Of a stretch of 64,000 bases of DNA, positions 35,675 to 43,817 are shown piece by piece. Position 1 is the first letter of the stretch. Every line of letters starts with the position of its first letter. The position numbers were made by a program, and so were the translations under genes. The notes below the pieces were generated by a model. The model searched no databases. It was not told the DNA's origin and saw only the letters and a program-made list of their open reading frames with translations. Location: assembly GCF_029076845.1 (NCBI RefSeq), contig NZ_JARESE010000028.1:234831-298830 (forward strand), given 5' to 3'. This stretch comes from Novosphingobium album (ex Liu et al. 2023). GTDB taxonomy: Bacteria; Pseudomonadota; Alphaproteobacteria; Sphingomonadales; Sphingomonadaceae.

Positions 35675-36568
35675 ATGAGTGGAGACGATTATAGTATCGA
35701 AATAGCGATGGATGATTTCGCGCGGCGGTTTTCGATGCGGCCTGCGAAGTTGATGTGGCTCCTGGGCGCCGGCGTTTCAGCGTCAGCTGGGATCCTGACA
35801 GCCTGGGATATGATCTGCCGGTTCAAACGGGAACTGTACATCACCCAGCGCAAGGTCTCTCCTCAGTCCGTCGCCGATCTCTCTTCACCGGCAATACTCG
35901 CAACCCTCGATGCTTTTCTGGCCGAATCCGACACATTGCCAGAACCTGGCGCGCCCGACGAATATTCGGCGCTGTTCGAGGCCACCTACCCGCAAGAACA
36001 GGACAGGCGGACTTATATCGACCATATGATCCGGGGGATGAAGCCGACCCACGGACATCTGGCGCTGGCCGCTCTTCTTCGTGCCACCCATTGCAACATC
36101 GTGTGGACAACCAATTTCGACCATCTTCTCGCCGATGCCTGCGCGCGCACCTTCGACACGACGGCGGCATTGAATATGGCGTCGCTCGACGGGACGCTTC
36201 TGGCGGGAGAGTTCATTTCCGAGCAGCAATGGCCCATCGAGATCAAGCTGCATGGCGATTTCCGGTCGCGGCGCCTGAAGAACACCAGCGAGGAGTTGCG
36301 CCATCAGGATGCACAATTCCGCAGGCAGCTCGTCGACGCATGCCGTCGCTTCGGTCTTATCGTTGCCGGCTATAGTGGCCGCGACTCCTCTGTAATGGAT
36401 GCGCTGGAAGAGGCGGTTGGCGAACACGGCGCCTATCCCAACGGTCTGTTCTGGATGCATCGCGGCGAGGCAGCTCCGTTCGAACGGGTCACCCGGCTAA
36501 TCGCGAAAGCCAGAGCCGCCGGTCTCGAAGCAGGGATCGTCCGGATTGAGAATTCGACGAGGCGATGA
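35675..36568 (+). CDS. SIR2-family NADase effector subunit of a short-pAgo (SPARSA-type) system
   Basis: 297 residues, start ATG 35675. The NAD-binding motif LLGAGVSASAGI sits at residues 29-40; WTTNFDHLL gives the catalytic Asn position (N147) and IKLHGDF the catalytic His position (H193); AGYSGRD follows. In SPARSA this domain is the effector that destroys NAD+ once the Argonaute detects invader nucleic acid. Normally SIR2 is fused to APAZ; here it stops at 36566-36568, overlapping the APAZ start by 4 bp. The last residues (ENSTRR) look like the product of a frameshift: the other frame reads EFDEAM directly into the APAZ gene. Confidence 0.88.
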   Translation: MSGDDYSIEIAMDDFARRFSMRPAKLMWLLGAGVSASAGILTAWDMICRFKRELYITQRKVSPQSVADLSSPAILATLDAFLAESDTLPEPGAPDEYSALFEATYPQEQDRRTYIDHMIRGMKPTHGHLALAALLRATHCNIVWTTNFDHLLADACARTFDTTAALNMASLDGTLLAGEFISEQQWPIEIKLHGDFRSRRLKNTSEELRHQDAQFRRQLVDACRRFGLIVAGYSGRDSSVMDALEEAVGEHGAYPNGLFWMHRGEAAPFERVTRLIAKARAAGLEAGIVRIENSTRR

Positions 36569-37410
36569 TCGATCTGCTGCGGCTGCTGCCGGATATCGAC
36601 ACGTCCCTCCTTCGAGCGGAAGGTCAGGAGCGGCGACGCTTCTCGGCTGCCCCCGCACCTTTGGGCAAAAAATCCTGGCCGGTCCTGCGCATGAACGCAG
36701 TGCGTGTGACACGTCCGGTGAATTGCCGTAAGATCGTCTGCGAGATCGGCGGCGGCAAGGATGTGCGCGAAGCCGTCGAAGCAGCCGAAGGGAGGATCAT
36801 CGTTGCCCGGACGCGCGCGGGAGTCCTCGGCTTCGGGAGTGATGATGAGTTCCGGCGGGTCTTTGCCCCCTTTAGCATTACAGAGTTCGGCATTGCCACC
36901 TTCGAGGATCGCCGTCTGCGCTATGATTCACAGGAGCGGGGATTGCTGCGCCGGGCGCTTGTCGCCGCCATTGCGCGGACCCATGACATGGAGGCGCGCG
37001 CCAGAGGCTCCGCCGATATATTGGCGCCGCGGGTGCCCGGCGACCCAGCCTGGCAGGGTCTGCGCGATGTGATCGGCGGCCCGATCGTCGGCAGCGTCCC
37101 TCGCAAGCGCGATATCACCTGGCGCGAAGGTATCGGCCTGCGATTGGACTGGGCCAGCGATCAGCTCTGGCTGCTGCTGGAGCCCAGGATCATCTTTGAT
37201 GGCGGCAGCGAGGAAACCAAAGCCATCACCGCCGATTTTGCGCGGGAGCGGACCGCACGCCGCTATAATCAAATGCTCGACAAACTGATCAATTATTGGT
37301 CGCGCAGATTCGCTGGCCAGAATCTGCGTGCCCTTGCGATCGGCGATGGGCTGGACGCCGCCTTCGACGTCGATCGCCAGTCGGCTTTCTCATGGGCAGC
37401 CAAGCCATGA
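36565..37410 (+). CDS. APAZ-domain protein, separated from its SIR2 domain
   Basis: 281 residues from ATG 36565. I identify it as APAZ ('analog of PAZ') from its C-terminal blocks ITWREGIGLRLDWASDQLWL (about 195) and RTARRYNQMLDKLINYWSRR (about 237), and from its position between SIR2 and a short pAgo. In known systems APAZ forms a stable dimer with the short pAgo and helps hold guide and target. SIR2 (297) plus APAZ (281) equals the size of a normal SIR2-APAZ fusion (about 575). Its start overlaps the SIR2 stop (ATGA), so reinitiation could still make a separate subunit. Stop overlaps the pAgo start by 4 bp. Confidence 0.8.
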   Translation: MIDLLRLLPDIDTSLLRAEGQERRRFSAAPAPLGKKSWPVLRMNAVRVTRPVNCRKIVCEIGGGKDVREAVEAAEGRIIVARTRAGVLGFGSDDEFRRVFAPFSITEFGIATFEDRRLRYDSQERGLLRRALVAAIARTHDMEARARGSADILAPRVPGDPAWQGLRDVIGGPIVGSVPRKRDITWREGIGLRLDWASDQLWLLLEPRIIFDGGSEETKAITADFARERTARRYNQMLDKLINYWSRRFAGQNLRALAIGDGLDAAFDVDRQSAFSWAAKP

Positions 37411-38822
37411 CCAGCCAACTCCAACATCATGTCCGGCTGCCGGAGCCCAATCTGCTGTTCCATCCGGACCGGCCGAGCGATCGCGACATCCATCCGCTGC
37501 GCGGACTGGCCCGTTTCGGGCCCTATTCGAGCATGTTCACCCCGTCCCCCATCCGCGTGGCGACGCTTGCGCCTTCCGGGGAATCGCAGCGTCTCTTCGA
37601 GTTCCTGAGGGAACTCAACCAGCCTGCGAGACCGCAGGAGCGAACTGACTATCTTCCGGACTGGGCTAGTTTCAACAGCGTCTTCCAGACGCACCTCGCG
37701 CCAGCTGCAAGCCATTGTCGGCGGGAACTCGATGCCCAACTGGACGGAGAGTTGAAAGATTGCCCTGCAGCGGGCCTGCTGCTTGCCGAACGGCTCATCC
37801 GTTCAATCCAGTTGCTCGACGCCAACCGCGCAGATTTTGACGTGCTGTTCATCTATCTTCCTGAACGCTGGTCTTCCGGCTTTTACGGAGCCGATGATTT
37901 CGATCTGCATCACCAGCTCAAAGCCTTCACCGCCGCGCGGCAGCTGCCCATTCAGATTGTGCGGGAAGACAGCGCACTATCCTATCGATGCCGGGCCAGC
38001 GTCATGTGGCGGATCGGCCTCGCGCTCTACGCCAAGGCTGGCGGCGTTCCCTGGAAACTGGCCGATGTGGAGCCGGACACGGCTTATATTGGTATCTCCT
38101 ATGCGCTCCGGCCCGCAGAATCGGAGCTTGCCCGCTTCGTGACCTGTTGCAGCCAGGTCTTCGACGCCGATGGTGCTGGTCTGGAATTCATCGCCTATGA
38201 CACCGGCGATGTGAACGTGCAGCGGGAGAACCCGTTTCTCTCGCATACCGAGATGTTTCGGGTCATCACCCGTTCGCTGGACCTTTATCGCCGGCGCCAC
38301 GGCGGTCGACCACCAACGCGCGTGATGATCCACAAATCCACGGAGTTCAAGGAAGCGGAAATCGAAGGCTGTTTCGAGGCGCTGAAGCATATCGAGGCGG
38401 TCGATCTTGTCCAGATCGTCGAGGACAATGGCTGGCAGGCGGCGCGGTGGGAACAGGACCGTAACGATCCTGAGAAATCACAAGCTGACGGGTATCCGGT
38501 GAAACGCGGAACCTTGCTCGGGCTCAGCGGCAAAGACGCGCTGCTCTGGATGCATGGGGCAGTCGATGGCTTCGGGCGCCGCCCCTATTTTCAAGGTGGC
38601 AAAGGCACACCACGACCGTTGAGACTGGTCCGACATGCCGGGCACGGAACATGGGATGATACCGCGAGAGCCGCGCTCGCGTTATCGAAAATGAACTGGA
38701 ACAATGACGGACTTTACGATCCGCTGCCCGTCACGATGAGCTATGCGAAGACCTTGGCGCAGGTAATAAAACGGATGCCGGGAATGGGGAAAGGCACCTA
38801 CCAGTTCCGATTTTTCATGTGA
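37407..38822 (+). CDS. Short prokaryotic Argonaute (MID-PIWI only)
   Basis: 471 residues from ATG 37407. It lacks N and PAZ domains, the definition of a short pAgo. The MID part lies at about 140-220 (FDVLFIYLPERW, ... SYRCRASVMWRIGLALYAK). The PIWI part has YIGISYAL where active Argonautes carry the first catalytic Asp (Ser here), RVMIHKSTEF at about 305, and the family C-terminus LPVTMSYAKTLAQVIKRMP ending in FRFFM. PIWI is thus catalytically dead and should work as a guide-directed sensor activating SIR2. The three genes form one coupled operon. Confidence 0.9.
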   Translation: MTSQLQHHVRLPEPNLLFHPDRPSDRDIHPLRGLARFGPYSSMFTPSPIRVATLAPSGESQRLFEFLRELNQPARPQERTDYLPDWASFNSVFQTHLAPAASHCRRELDAQLDGELKDCPAAGLLLAERLIRSIQLLDANRADFDVLFIYLPERWSSGFYGADDFDLHHQLKAFTAARQLPIQIVREDSALSYRCRASVMWRIGLALYAKAGGVPWKLADVEPDTAYIGISYALRPAESELARFVTCCSQVFDADGAGLEFIAYDTGDVNVQRENPFLSHTEMFRVITRSLDLYRRRHGGRPPTRVMIHKSTEFKEAEIEGCFEALKHIEAVDLVQIVEDNGWQAARWEQDRNDPEKSQADGYPVKRGTLLGLSGKDALLWMHGAVDGFGRRPYFQGGKGTPRPLRLVRHAGHGTWDDTARAALALSKMNWNNDGLYDPLPVTMSYAKTLAQVIKRMPGMGKGTYQFRFFM

Positions 38823-39027
38823 TGGCGACGGCCAGGATCGACACTCAGCCTATCAAAAATTACCCGCTGAGCGTCGTACGACCACCACGGCATTTTGTAA
38901 GGCTATGTCAACGAGTTATTGATTTGGAGCGAACTCGGTGGGGGACGCGGACCACAAGCTCGGTCTGTTTTCATGATCCGCGTACCACTGAATTAACTAC
39001 CTGATTCAACGAGCGATTCGAACTGCA
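38823..39027. other. Non-coding gap after the pAgo gene
   Basis: No gene is convincing here. Base composition is lower in GC than the surroundings, in line with the end of a transferred defence cassette. Confidence 0.35.
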
Positions 39028-39169
39028 GCACCCGTGCGTGGGGTGCATTACAAACGGCCTTGCGCCGTGCGTTCGCCCAAGCGCAGCAGTTCACCTGCTG
39101 CGAGACCTCGCCACGCGAGGCGCGGGCAACACCCGGCAGGGTCCCTTTTCTATCCCGGCGGAGCGCCGG
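39028..39169. other. Cluster of five consecutive stem-loops (structured non-coding DNA or RNA)
   Basis: Five hairpins follow each other: GCACCC/GGGTGC (39028-39046), ACGGC/GCCGT (39054-39068), CGCAGCAG/CTGCTGCG (39082-39102), CCTCG/CGAGG (39106-39120) and CCGGCG/CGCCGG (39155-39169). All stems are perfect and three loops are exactly 5 bases. No supported gene overlaps. It precedes a small coding gene by about 120 bp. Possible roles are an origin (single-strand or transfer), a leader RNA or an attachment site. Confidence 0.5.
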
Positions 39170-39286
39170 ATCATACTCCATGAGCGAATGGAGCCGCTGA
39201 TATTCGGGTCTGTATCTTGCGTTCATGGGGATCACTCCCAACATGGATGATGTGGCGGGCAGACCATCGACCAAAGGAAGATGGAC

Positions 39287-39526
39287 ATGCCCAAACTGAC
39301 GGAAAGAGATCGGCTTGCGGAACTGGAAGCACGCCAGCGCAAGGCCGCCGATGATGTAGAAAAGGCCCGCCGCGCTCTGCGCGGCAAATATGCGGATGTG
39401 ATCCGCGAACTGCCTGTCGAAAAGCTGACCGAGCGCGAATTGCGCGACGTGGTAATGCAGGCCATCCGGGTGGGCGGCGCGGCGGCAACGACAGCGCTCA
39501 AACCCCTGCCCGACCTGAAACCCTGA
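39287..39526 (+). CDS. Small charged helical protein
   Basis: 79 residues, no family recognised with confidence. ATG 39287 is preferred over 39281 because AAAGGAAG lies at the right distance. The first 45 residues are strongly charged and helical with heptad character (ERDRLAELEARQRKAADDVE), likely a coiled coil, followed by a second helix (TERELRDVVMQAIRVGGAA). Small proteins like this are frequent next to mobilisation genes as DNA-binding accessories. Confidence 0.6.
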   Translation: MPKLTERDRLAELEARQRKAADDVEKARRALRGKYADVIRELPVEKLTERELRDVVMQAIRVGGAAATTALKPLPDLKP

Positions 39527-39626
39527 CAATCCAACAATCACCCGAAGGGTGTCCCTGCGACGAGCACGGCGGAGCCGCGCGCAGGAGGCCGGGGCCGCTC
39601 TTACGGCACCGCATCGGTTCCGCGAC

Positions 39627-39644
39627 GGACCCGTTTACGGGTCC
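39627..39644. terminator. Short hairpin
   Basis: GGACCCG pairs with CGGGTCC around TTTA. It lies 100 bp after the small helical protein and could end its transcript; no T-run follows. Confidence 0.35.
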
Positions 39645-39670
39645 CTGAGCGGGACCGAGCTTCCCGGCAG

Positions 39671-39714
39671 TAAAAGAGAAGGAGGATCGGCCCGGTGAAC
39701 CGGACCGATCCTCC
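39671..39714 (-). terminator. Rho-independent terminator of the first DUF2493 gene
   Basis: GGAGGATCGG (39681-39690) pairs with CCGATCCTCC (39705-39714), with an inner CCGGT/ACCGG stem and one mismatch. On the minus strand a TTCTCTTTTA tract follows. It lies 10 bp after the stop codon. Confidence 0.8.
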
Positions 39715-39724
39715 CACACTCCCC

Positions 39725-40702
39725 TCAAGCGGCCTTGCGCTGCTGGGCGAGGCAGATGAAGTGCGCCGGGATTCCCTTCGCCCTCACCTCCCGCGCGAGA
39801 TGCGATTGCAGTCCCGACCCCTGCGCGACCACGGCCTCGACCGGACGCAGCGCCAGCAGTTGCTCGTTGCGGCGGAACCCGGCTTGCTTGCCCAGCTTGC
39901 GGTTTAGGGTGAAGGCGATGAGGCGCACGCCCCGGCTCGCTGCCCATGCCGCCGCCATGGCATCGCACCCCTTGTCCTGCGCCGACGTCGCCAGCACCAT
40001 CGCCGGGATACGCGCGTGCACGCTGTCGAGCCTGTCCCAGATCAGTGCGTGGTCGTTCCAGCCTTCAGCGCCCCCGGAGAAGATCACCACCGGGGCCTGT
40101 GGGTGGTGCGCGTCGATCCTGCGCTGGCGGCGTGCGGCGAGGTAATCCTGCGCGGCAATCACCGAGGCGGTGCGCTTGCTCGACACCAGCGATCCGCGCG
40201 GGGTAGACCACGGCCTTCCGGTCTCGGCATGGAAGGTGGCGGCGGCGTGATCGCGCATGCAGGCCACCGCATCGCGCGCTTCGTCGAGGGACTGGCAGAG
40301 CGTCTGCGCCTCTTCCAGCTCGTTCATCATCACCTCGCTGCCGTCAGCTTCGCGGATCAGGCCCTTGACCTTCATCGCGGCCTTGTCGGCCTCGCCATCG
40401 AGCTGTCCGGCGACCCGGTGGAAGGCATGGACGATCCCCCAGGCGAGCCGGTCGGACAGGTCTTCGAGGCGGCTGTCTCGCAGCACATCGAACATCGTGC
40501 GCACCAGCATTTCGGTGGCGAGCTGGACCTGCATCGCGTCGGGCATGTCGTTGGTGATCACCTCGTCGGCCACGCTGATCCGGTAGCCATCGACGGTTTC
40601 GGTGAAGCTGTGTGCGAATGGTTCGGTGACTTGCGCGCTTTCTTCGGCGACGAAATCAGCGATCTCCGAGAACGAGCGGACGGAACGATATGCCTTGGTC
40701 AT
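39725..40702 (-). CDS. DUF2493 (SLOG/YpsA-related) domain protein, copy 1
   Basis: 325 residues. ATG 40702 fits AGGAGG at 5 bases; the ATG three bases earlier is too close. The N-terminal 200 residues are helical and specific to this group; the C-terminal 120 hold the DUF2493 Rossmann-like fold: VVIFSGGAEGWNDHALIW, LATSAQDKGCDAMAAAWAAS, then VEAVVAQGSGLQSHLAREV. SLOG proteins bind nucleotides or their derivatives. The gene is monocistronic with its own terminator and is paralogous to the next gene upstream. Function is unknown. Confidence 0.82.
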   Translation of the reverse strand: MTKAYRSVRSFSEIADFVAEESAQVTEPFAHSFTETVDGYRISVADEVITNDMPDAMQVQLATEMLVRTMFDVLRDSRLEDLSDRLAWGIVHAFHRVAGQLDGEADKAAMKVKGLIREADGSEVMMNELEEAQTLCQSLDEARDAVACMRDHAAATFHAETGRPWSTPRGSLVSSKRTASVIAAQDYLAARRQRRIDAHHPQAPVVIFSGGAEGWNDHALIWDRLDSVHARIPAMVLATSAQDKGCDAMAAAWAASRGVRLIAFTLNRKLGKQAGFRRNEQLLALRPVEAVVAQGSGLQSHLAREVRAKGIPAHFICLAQQRKAA

Positions 40703-41062
40703 CATAACCTCCTTGAAAAATTGAAAGAGGTCATTTCTTCGGCACGGGCTCCGAGCGGCCGGGTCAAGGATCGGGCGAAGCCCGACCGGCGCAGCCGGCG
40801 ATGGGGGTCACGATTTTTTCGGGCGGCCACCGGGCAGGCAGGAGAATGCTGTGTTCGACCCGCCCGGAAAAATGGTGAGGCCCTGTCGTCCTTGAGGCGG
40901 ACGCGGTCCCGTGCCACACTAAGAAGACTTGAGAGAAGAGAGGAGGCTTGAGAATCTGGGGCTCGATGCCCCTGATTCTCAAATGGCTGCTTTCAGGCGC
41001 GACCTCTCGTCCAAACACCCATAACGGCCTATCGACCGCGATCTGCCCTCCCCTTTTGGCAT

Positions 41063-41098
41063 AAAAAATGCCGACCGCGCGGGGATGCGCGGCCGGCA
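41063..41098 (-). terminator. Rho-independent terminator of the second DUF2493 gene
   Basis: TGCCGACCGCGC (41069-41080) pairs with GCGCGGCCGGCA (41087-41098) with one mismatch around a 6-base loop; on the minus strand six T residues follow at once. A textbook terminator 26 bp after the stop. Confidence 0.9.
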
Positions 41099-41124
41099 CG
41101 AATGGGTGGGATGACAGTTCCCGA

Positions 41125-42135
41125 TCAGGCGGCGTGGCGTCGCCTCGTGACGGTCACCCGCGGGACATTGGCTACCGGAGCCTGATCCGCCTTGCGGAAG
41201 GCATGGATCGGCACACCCGCCTTGCGAAGCGCCTGATAGAGATTGGCCTGAATGCCCGATCCCTCGCCCAGCACGGCCTCGACGGGTTTCAGATCGACCA
41301 GCTTGCGGTTGCGCGCGAAGGGGGCGGCACGGCCCGATCCGCTGAGCGTATAGGCAACCAGCGGCACGCCATTGTTCGCCGCCCATGCTGCGACGATCGC
41401 GTCGAAGCCTTTGCGCTGCGCGGTGGTCACCAGCATCATATGAGGGATACGCTCATGGATGGTATCGAGCCGCGCCCAGACCGGTTGCCAGTCGTGCCAT
41501 TCGGCATGGCCGGAGGCAACGACGATCGGGCCTTTGGGGGTATGGCGCTCGCGCCGTTCGAGATCGCGGCCGCGCAGGAAATCCTGCACCGCGACCTGCG
41601 TGGCAGTCGAGGCCTTGGACGCGCGCGAACCTTTGGCGGGCGACCACGGCCAGCCCGATTGCGCGCGATACATCTCGGCGGCATAGTCGCGCATGCATTC
41701 GACGGCCTCGCGCTGTTCGGCGGCCGACTGGCAGAGGAGCTGCTTCTCCTCGAGTTCCGAACTATAGACTTCGGACATGTCCGGGCGGTGGGCCAGATCG
41801 CGGATTTCGTCAGCGAGGGAATCCTCGCGGCGTTCCAGTTTGCCGGCAACGAAGTGGAACGAGTTGACGAAGCCCCAGGCGATTTCCGCGGCGATGGGTT
41901 CGAGCCGCGTGCCGGCGAAGAGGTCGAAGATGGTGGCGATGACGGCCCCGCATTCAGCCTGTGCCGCCAGCGGCTCGGGCATGTCATGCTCGCCAGGCGC
42001 TTCGCCCGGTTCGACGATGGAGAGCGGAATGGGATCGCCGAAGGCCCGTTGGAATTCCGGGCTGGCGGTGATCGCCGCATAGAGGCTGGGCAGGTCCGCA
42101 AGGCTGCTCACGCGGCGCGAGGATTGTTCGGTCAT
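41125..42135 (-). CDS. DUF2493 (SLOG/YpsA-related) domain protein, copy 2
   Basis: 336 residues. Same layout as copy 1: helical N-terminal half, shared block (ECMRDYAAEMYRAQSGWPWS versus ACMRDHAAATFHAETGRPWS), then the DUF2493 fold (GPIVVASGHAEWHDWQPVWA, TTAQRKGFDAIVAAWAANNG, VEAVLGEGSGIQANLYQALR). The two copies are clearly related but divergent, so the duplication is old. Flanked by terminators on both sides. Confidence 0.82.
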   Translation of the reverse strand: MTEQSSRRVSSLADLPSLYAAITASPEFQRAFGDPIPLSIVEPGEAPGEHDMPEPLAAQAECGAVIATIFDLFAGTRLEPIAAEIAWGFVNSFHFVAGKLERREDSLADEIRDLAHRPDMSEVYSSELEEKQLLCQSAAEQREAVECMRDYAAEMYRAQSGWPWSPAKGSRASKASTATQVAVQDFLRGRDLERRERHTPKGPIVVASGHAEWHDWQPVWARLDTIHERIPHMMLVTTAQRKGFDAIVAAWAANNGVPLVAYTLSGSGRAAPFARNRKLVDLKPVEAVLGEGSGIQANLYQALRKAGVPIHAFRKADQAPVANVPRVTVTRRRHAA

Positions 42136-42158
42136 GGTGGAGACTCCCGATTGTCGGG

Positions 42159-42198
42159 GAAAAGAAAAGGGCCGGAGAAGCGCGAACTTCCCCGGCCC
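42159..42198 (-). terminator. Rho-independent terminator of the DUF736 gene
   Basis: GGGCCGGAGAAG (42169-42180) pairs with CTTCCCCGGCCC (42187-42198), one mismatch, 6-base loop; the minus strand continues TTTTCTTTT. It lies between the DUF736 stop and the start of the second DUF2493 gene. Confidence 0.85.
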
Positions 42199-42221
42199 GG
42201 TTGAGGCTGATGCGGCTGGCG

Positions 42222-42713
42222 TCAGAACGCGATGTCGTCGTCCGCCGGCGCCATCTCGCGGGTCATCGTGCCGTCGTCCCCGACGGTGCTGTCCCCGAAC
42301 CCGCCGGTATCGCCGCGATCATAGCCGCCGCGGTCGCCCTGCCCCTGCATGTCGTAGTTGCTGGAACCGAAGCCGGACCCACCAGCATCGGAGCGCAGCG
42401 TGTCACGCCGCCATGCGATCGCGTATCCGTCGCGTTCATTGCCGAACAGCGCCACGGGCAGCGGTTCGGGGAGGCTCGGATCGTCGATATTGCCGGCGAG
42501 GAACACCTCCCCGGTCTTCTTCATTTCCGCTTCCCAAAGCGCGCCGATCTGGACCCAGCGCCGGGCGACATTGAGCGCCACCACCTCGAAGCGCGGCGCA
42601 CGCGGATTCTGGCTCTCGACGGGGCGCAGACCGATGCGGGGCAGATCGATGGTGCGGGTGGCGATACGGCCCATCAGACGACCATTCTGGAGCGAAACTT
42701 CACCGATATTCAT
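42222..42713 (-). CDS. DUF736 family protein
   Basis: 163 residues from ATG 42713, with AAAGGT upstream. MNIGEVSLQNGRLMGRIATR is the start of the DUF736 fold, which continues to about residue 105 (GEVFLAGNIDDPSLPEPLPV, YAIAWRRD). The tail (about 110-163) is Gly/Asp-rich and disordered. DUF736 proteins are common on conjugative plasmids and ICEs of Proteobacteria, often near DUF2493 and single-strand DNA handling genes; their activity is unknown to me. Confidence 0.88.
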   Translation of the reverse strand: MNIGEVSLQNGRLMGRIATRTIDLPRIGLRPVESQNPRAPRFEVVALNVARRWVQIGALWEAEMKKTGEVFLAGNIDDPSLPEPLPVALFGNERDGYAIAWRRDTLRSDAGGSGFGSSNYDMQGQGDRGGYDRGDTGGFGDSTVGDDGTMTREMAPADDDIAF

Positions 42714-43021
42714 GACACTTGACCTTTCGAATATCGCTCGGAACCCTTTCCCGGCGACACTCCTCAAGATCCTCCTCTCCTCTCCGGCGCGGCCGCGCAG
42801 CCTGGCGCGACCCTCTCCATGACGCGCGAACTCACCGCCCGCGCGACGCCTCAAGCCCCCCTTTCCCCGTGCGCGCCACATGCCCGCTCGCACCAACCGT
42901 CCGCGTTTTGCCTCCGGGCGACCGGGTTTCCTGTTCTCACCGAACAACAGGCGACGCGCTGCGCGGGGCAAACACTGCTCAGTCTGGCCCTATCTCTTCG
43001 TGCTATGGGGCCAGTGGATGA
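42714..43021. other. Gap upstream of DUF736
   Basis: About 308 bp with no supported gene; it should hold the DUF736 promoter. No clear consensus seen. Confidence 0.35.
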
Positions 43022-43210
43022 TTACGCTGCTCCCCGGAAGGAGACGGCGGCGTGGGCAAACCGAACTCGGCAATCCTCGAGGCTTTTCTGGAGTTCGAGA
43101 TTTTCCTGATTGTTCTGGAAAGCTTCGATCCCGCCGAGCATGTCGAGGATCTGGTGAGGCTCGCCGCATTCTCGGTCGCCGACGAAAAGGTGCATAACCT
43201 TGATCGCCAC
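43022..43210 (-). CDS. Possible small hypothetical protein
   Basis: 62 residues starting MAIKVMHLFVGDRECGEPHQ. Third-position GC is fairly high and the sequence looks protein-like, but a competing frame on the other strand (from 43052) is about as good. Not recognised. Confidence 0.3.
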   Translation of the reverse strand: MAIKVMHLFVGDRECGEPHQILDMLGGIEAFQNNQENLELQKSLEDCRVRFAHAAVSFRGAA

Positions 43211-43424
43211 GCTCAGCAGCCATCGATTAACCGAAAGACAGCAAGCCGCCTTTCGTGCGCGCGTAGCGCGCTACGAAGCGCTGGGGACACCGGATTTGCG
43301 CGCCTTGCTCTACCCGAGCGGATGCACGCCAGCGCGGCAGTCTGTCCTGAATGCCAACTGACGCGGGTGTGTAGCGTAGAAATCCGGCGCTGGCCGGATA
43401 GCCGAGAGCTTTGCGAACAGCCTG

Positions 43425-43637
43425 CTATTCGGGGCGTTGGCCGATCCATTCGAGCTGCAAGCGGTTCGTCCCGGAAAGCGTGCCTTCGACGATCACGCCA
43501 ACGGCGTCGAAACCGCGCAGATCATCGCTACTGATGAGCCGGAGGATGCGCCCGTCATCGGCTTCCAGCATCGGGCTGTGGCCGTTCATATGCAACACGC
43601 CGACAAGGCGGCGATAATTTCCCGGCGCACGCGGCAT
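43425..43637 (-). CDS. DUF5818-like small protein
   Basis: 70 residues from ATG 43637 (MPRAPGNYRRLVGVLHMNGH). The pattern GVL-x-x-x-G-x-x-P-x-LEADDGRILRL ... VIVEGTLSGTNRLQLEWIG is a small beta-barrel that I associate with DUF5818 of sphingomonads. A longer frame to 43736 exists but its extra residues are Cys-rich and not conserved-looking. Confidence 0.5.
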   Translation of the reverse strand: MPRAPGNYRRLVGVLHMNGHSPMLEADDGRILRLISSDDLRGFDAVGVIVEGTLSGTNRLQLEWIGQRPE

Positions 43638-43817
43638 ATCAGCATGATGTCCCGCGGTGCGAACGGGAACCCGGCAAAAATCCGGGCAGGCGCGGCAAGG
43701 CGCAGGAGTAAACAGCTTGTCGCATGGGGATCTCATGGCGGTTCAGCCGCCGATTGGCAATGCGCGGCAGCGCTTCAGCGTGGTTCCGGCGTGCTCAGGC
43801 GCTACCCGCCACCGAAT

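Noticed and set aside
38993..39541. Minus-strand ORF across the hairpin cluster
   Set aside because: Some stretches look protein-like, but it overlaps a better plus-strand gene with a ribosome site and five perfect hairpins; not supported enough to call.
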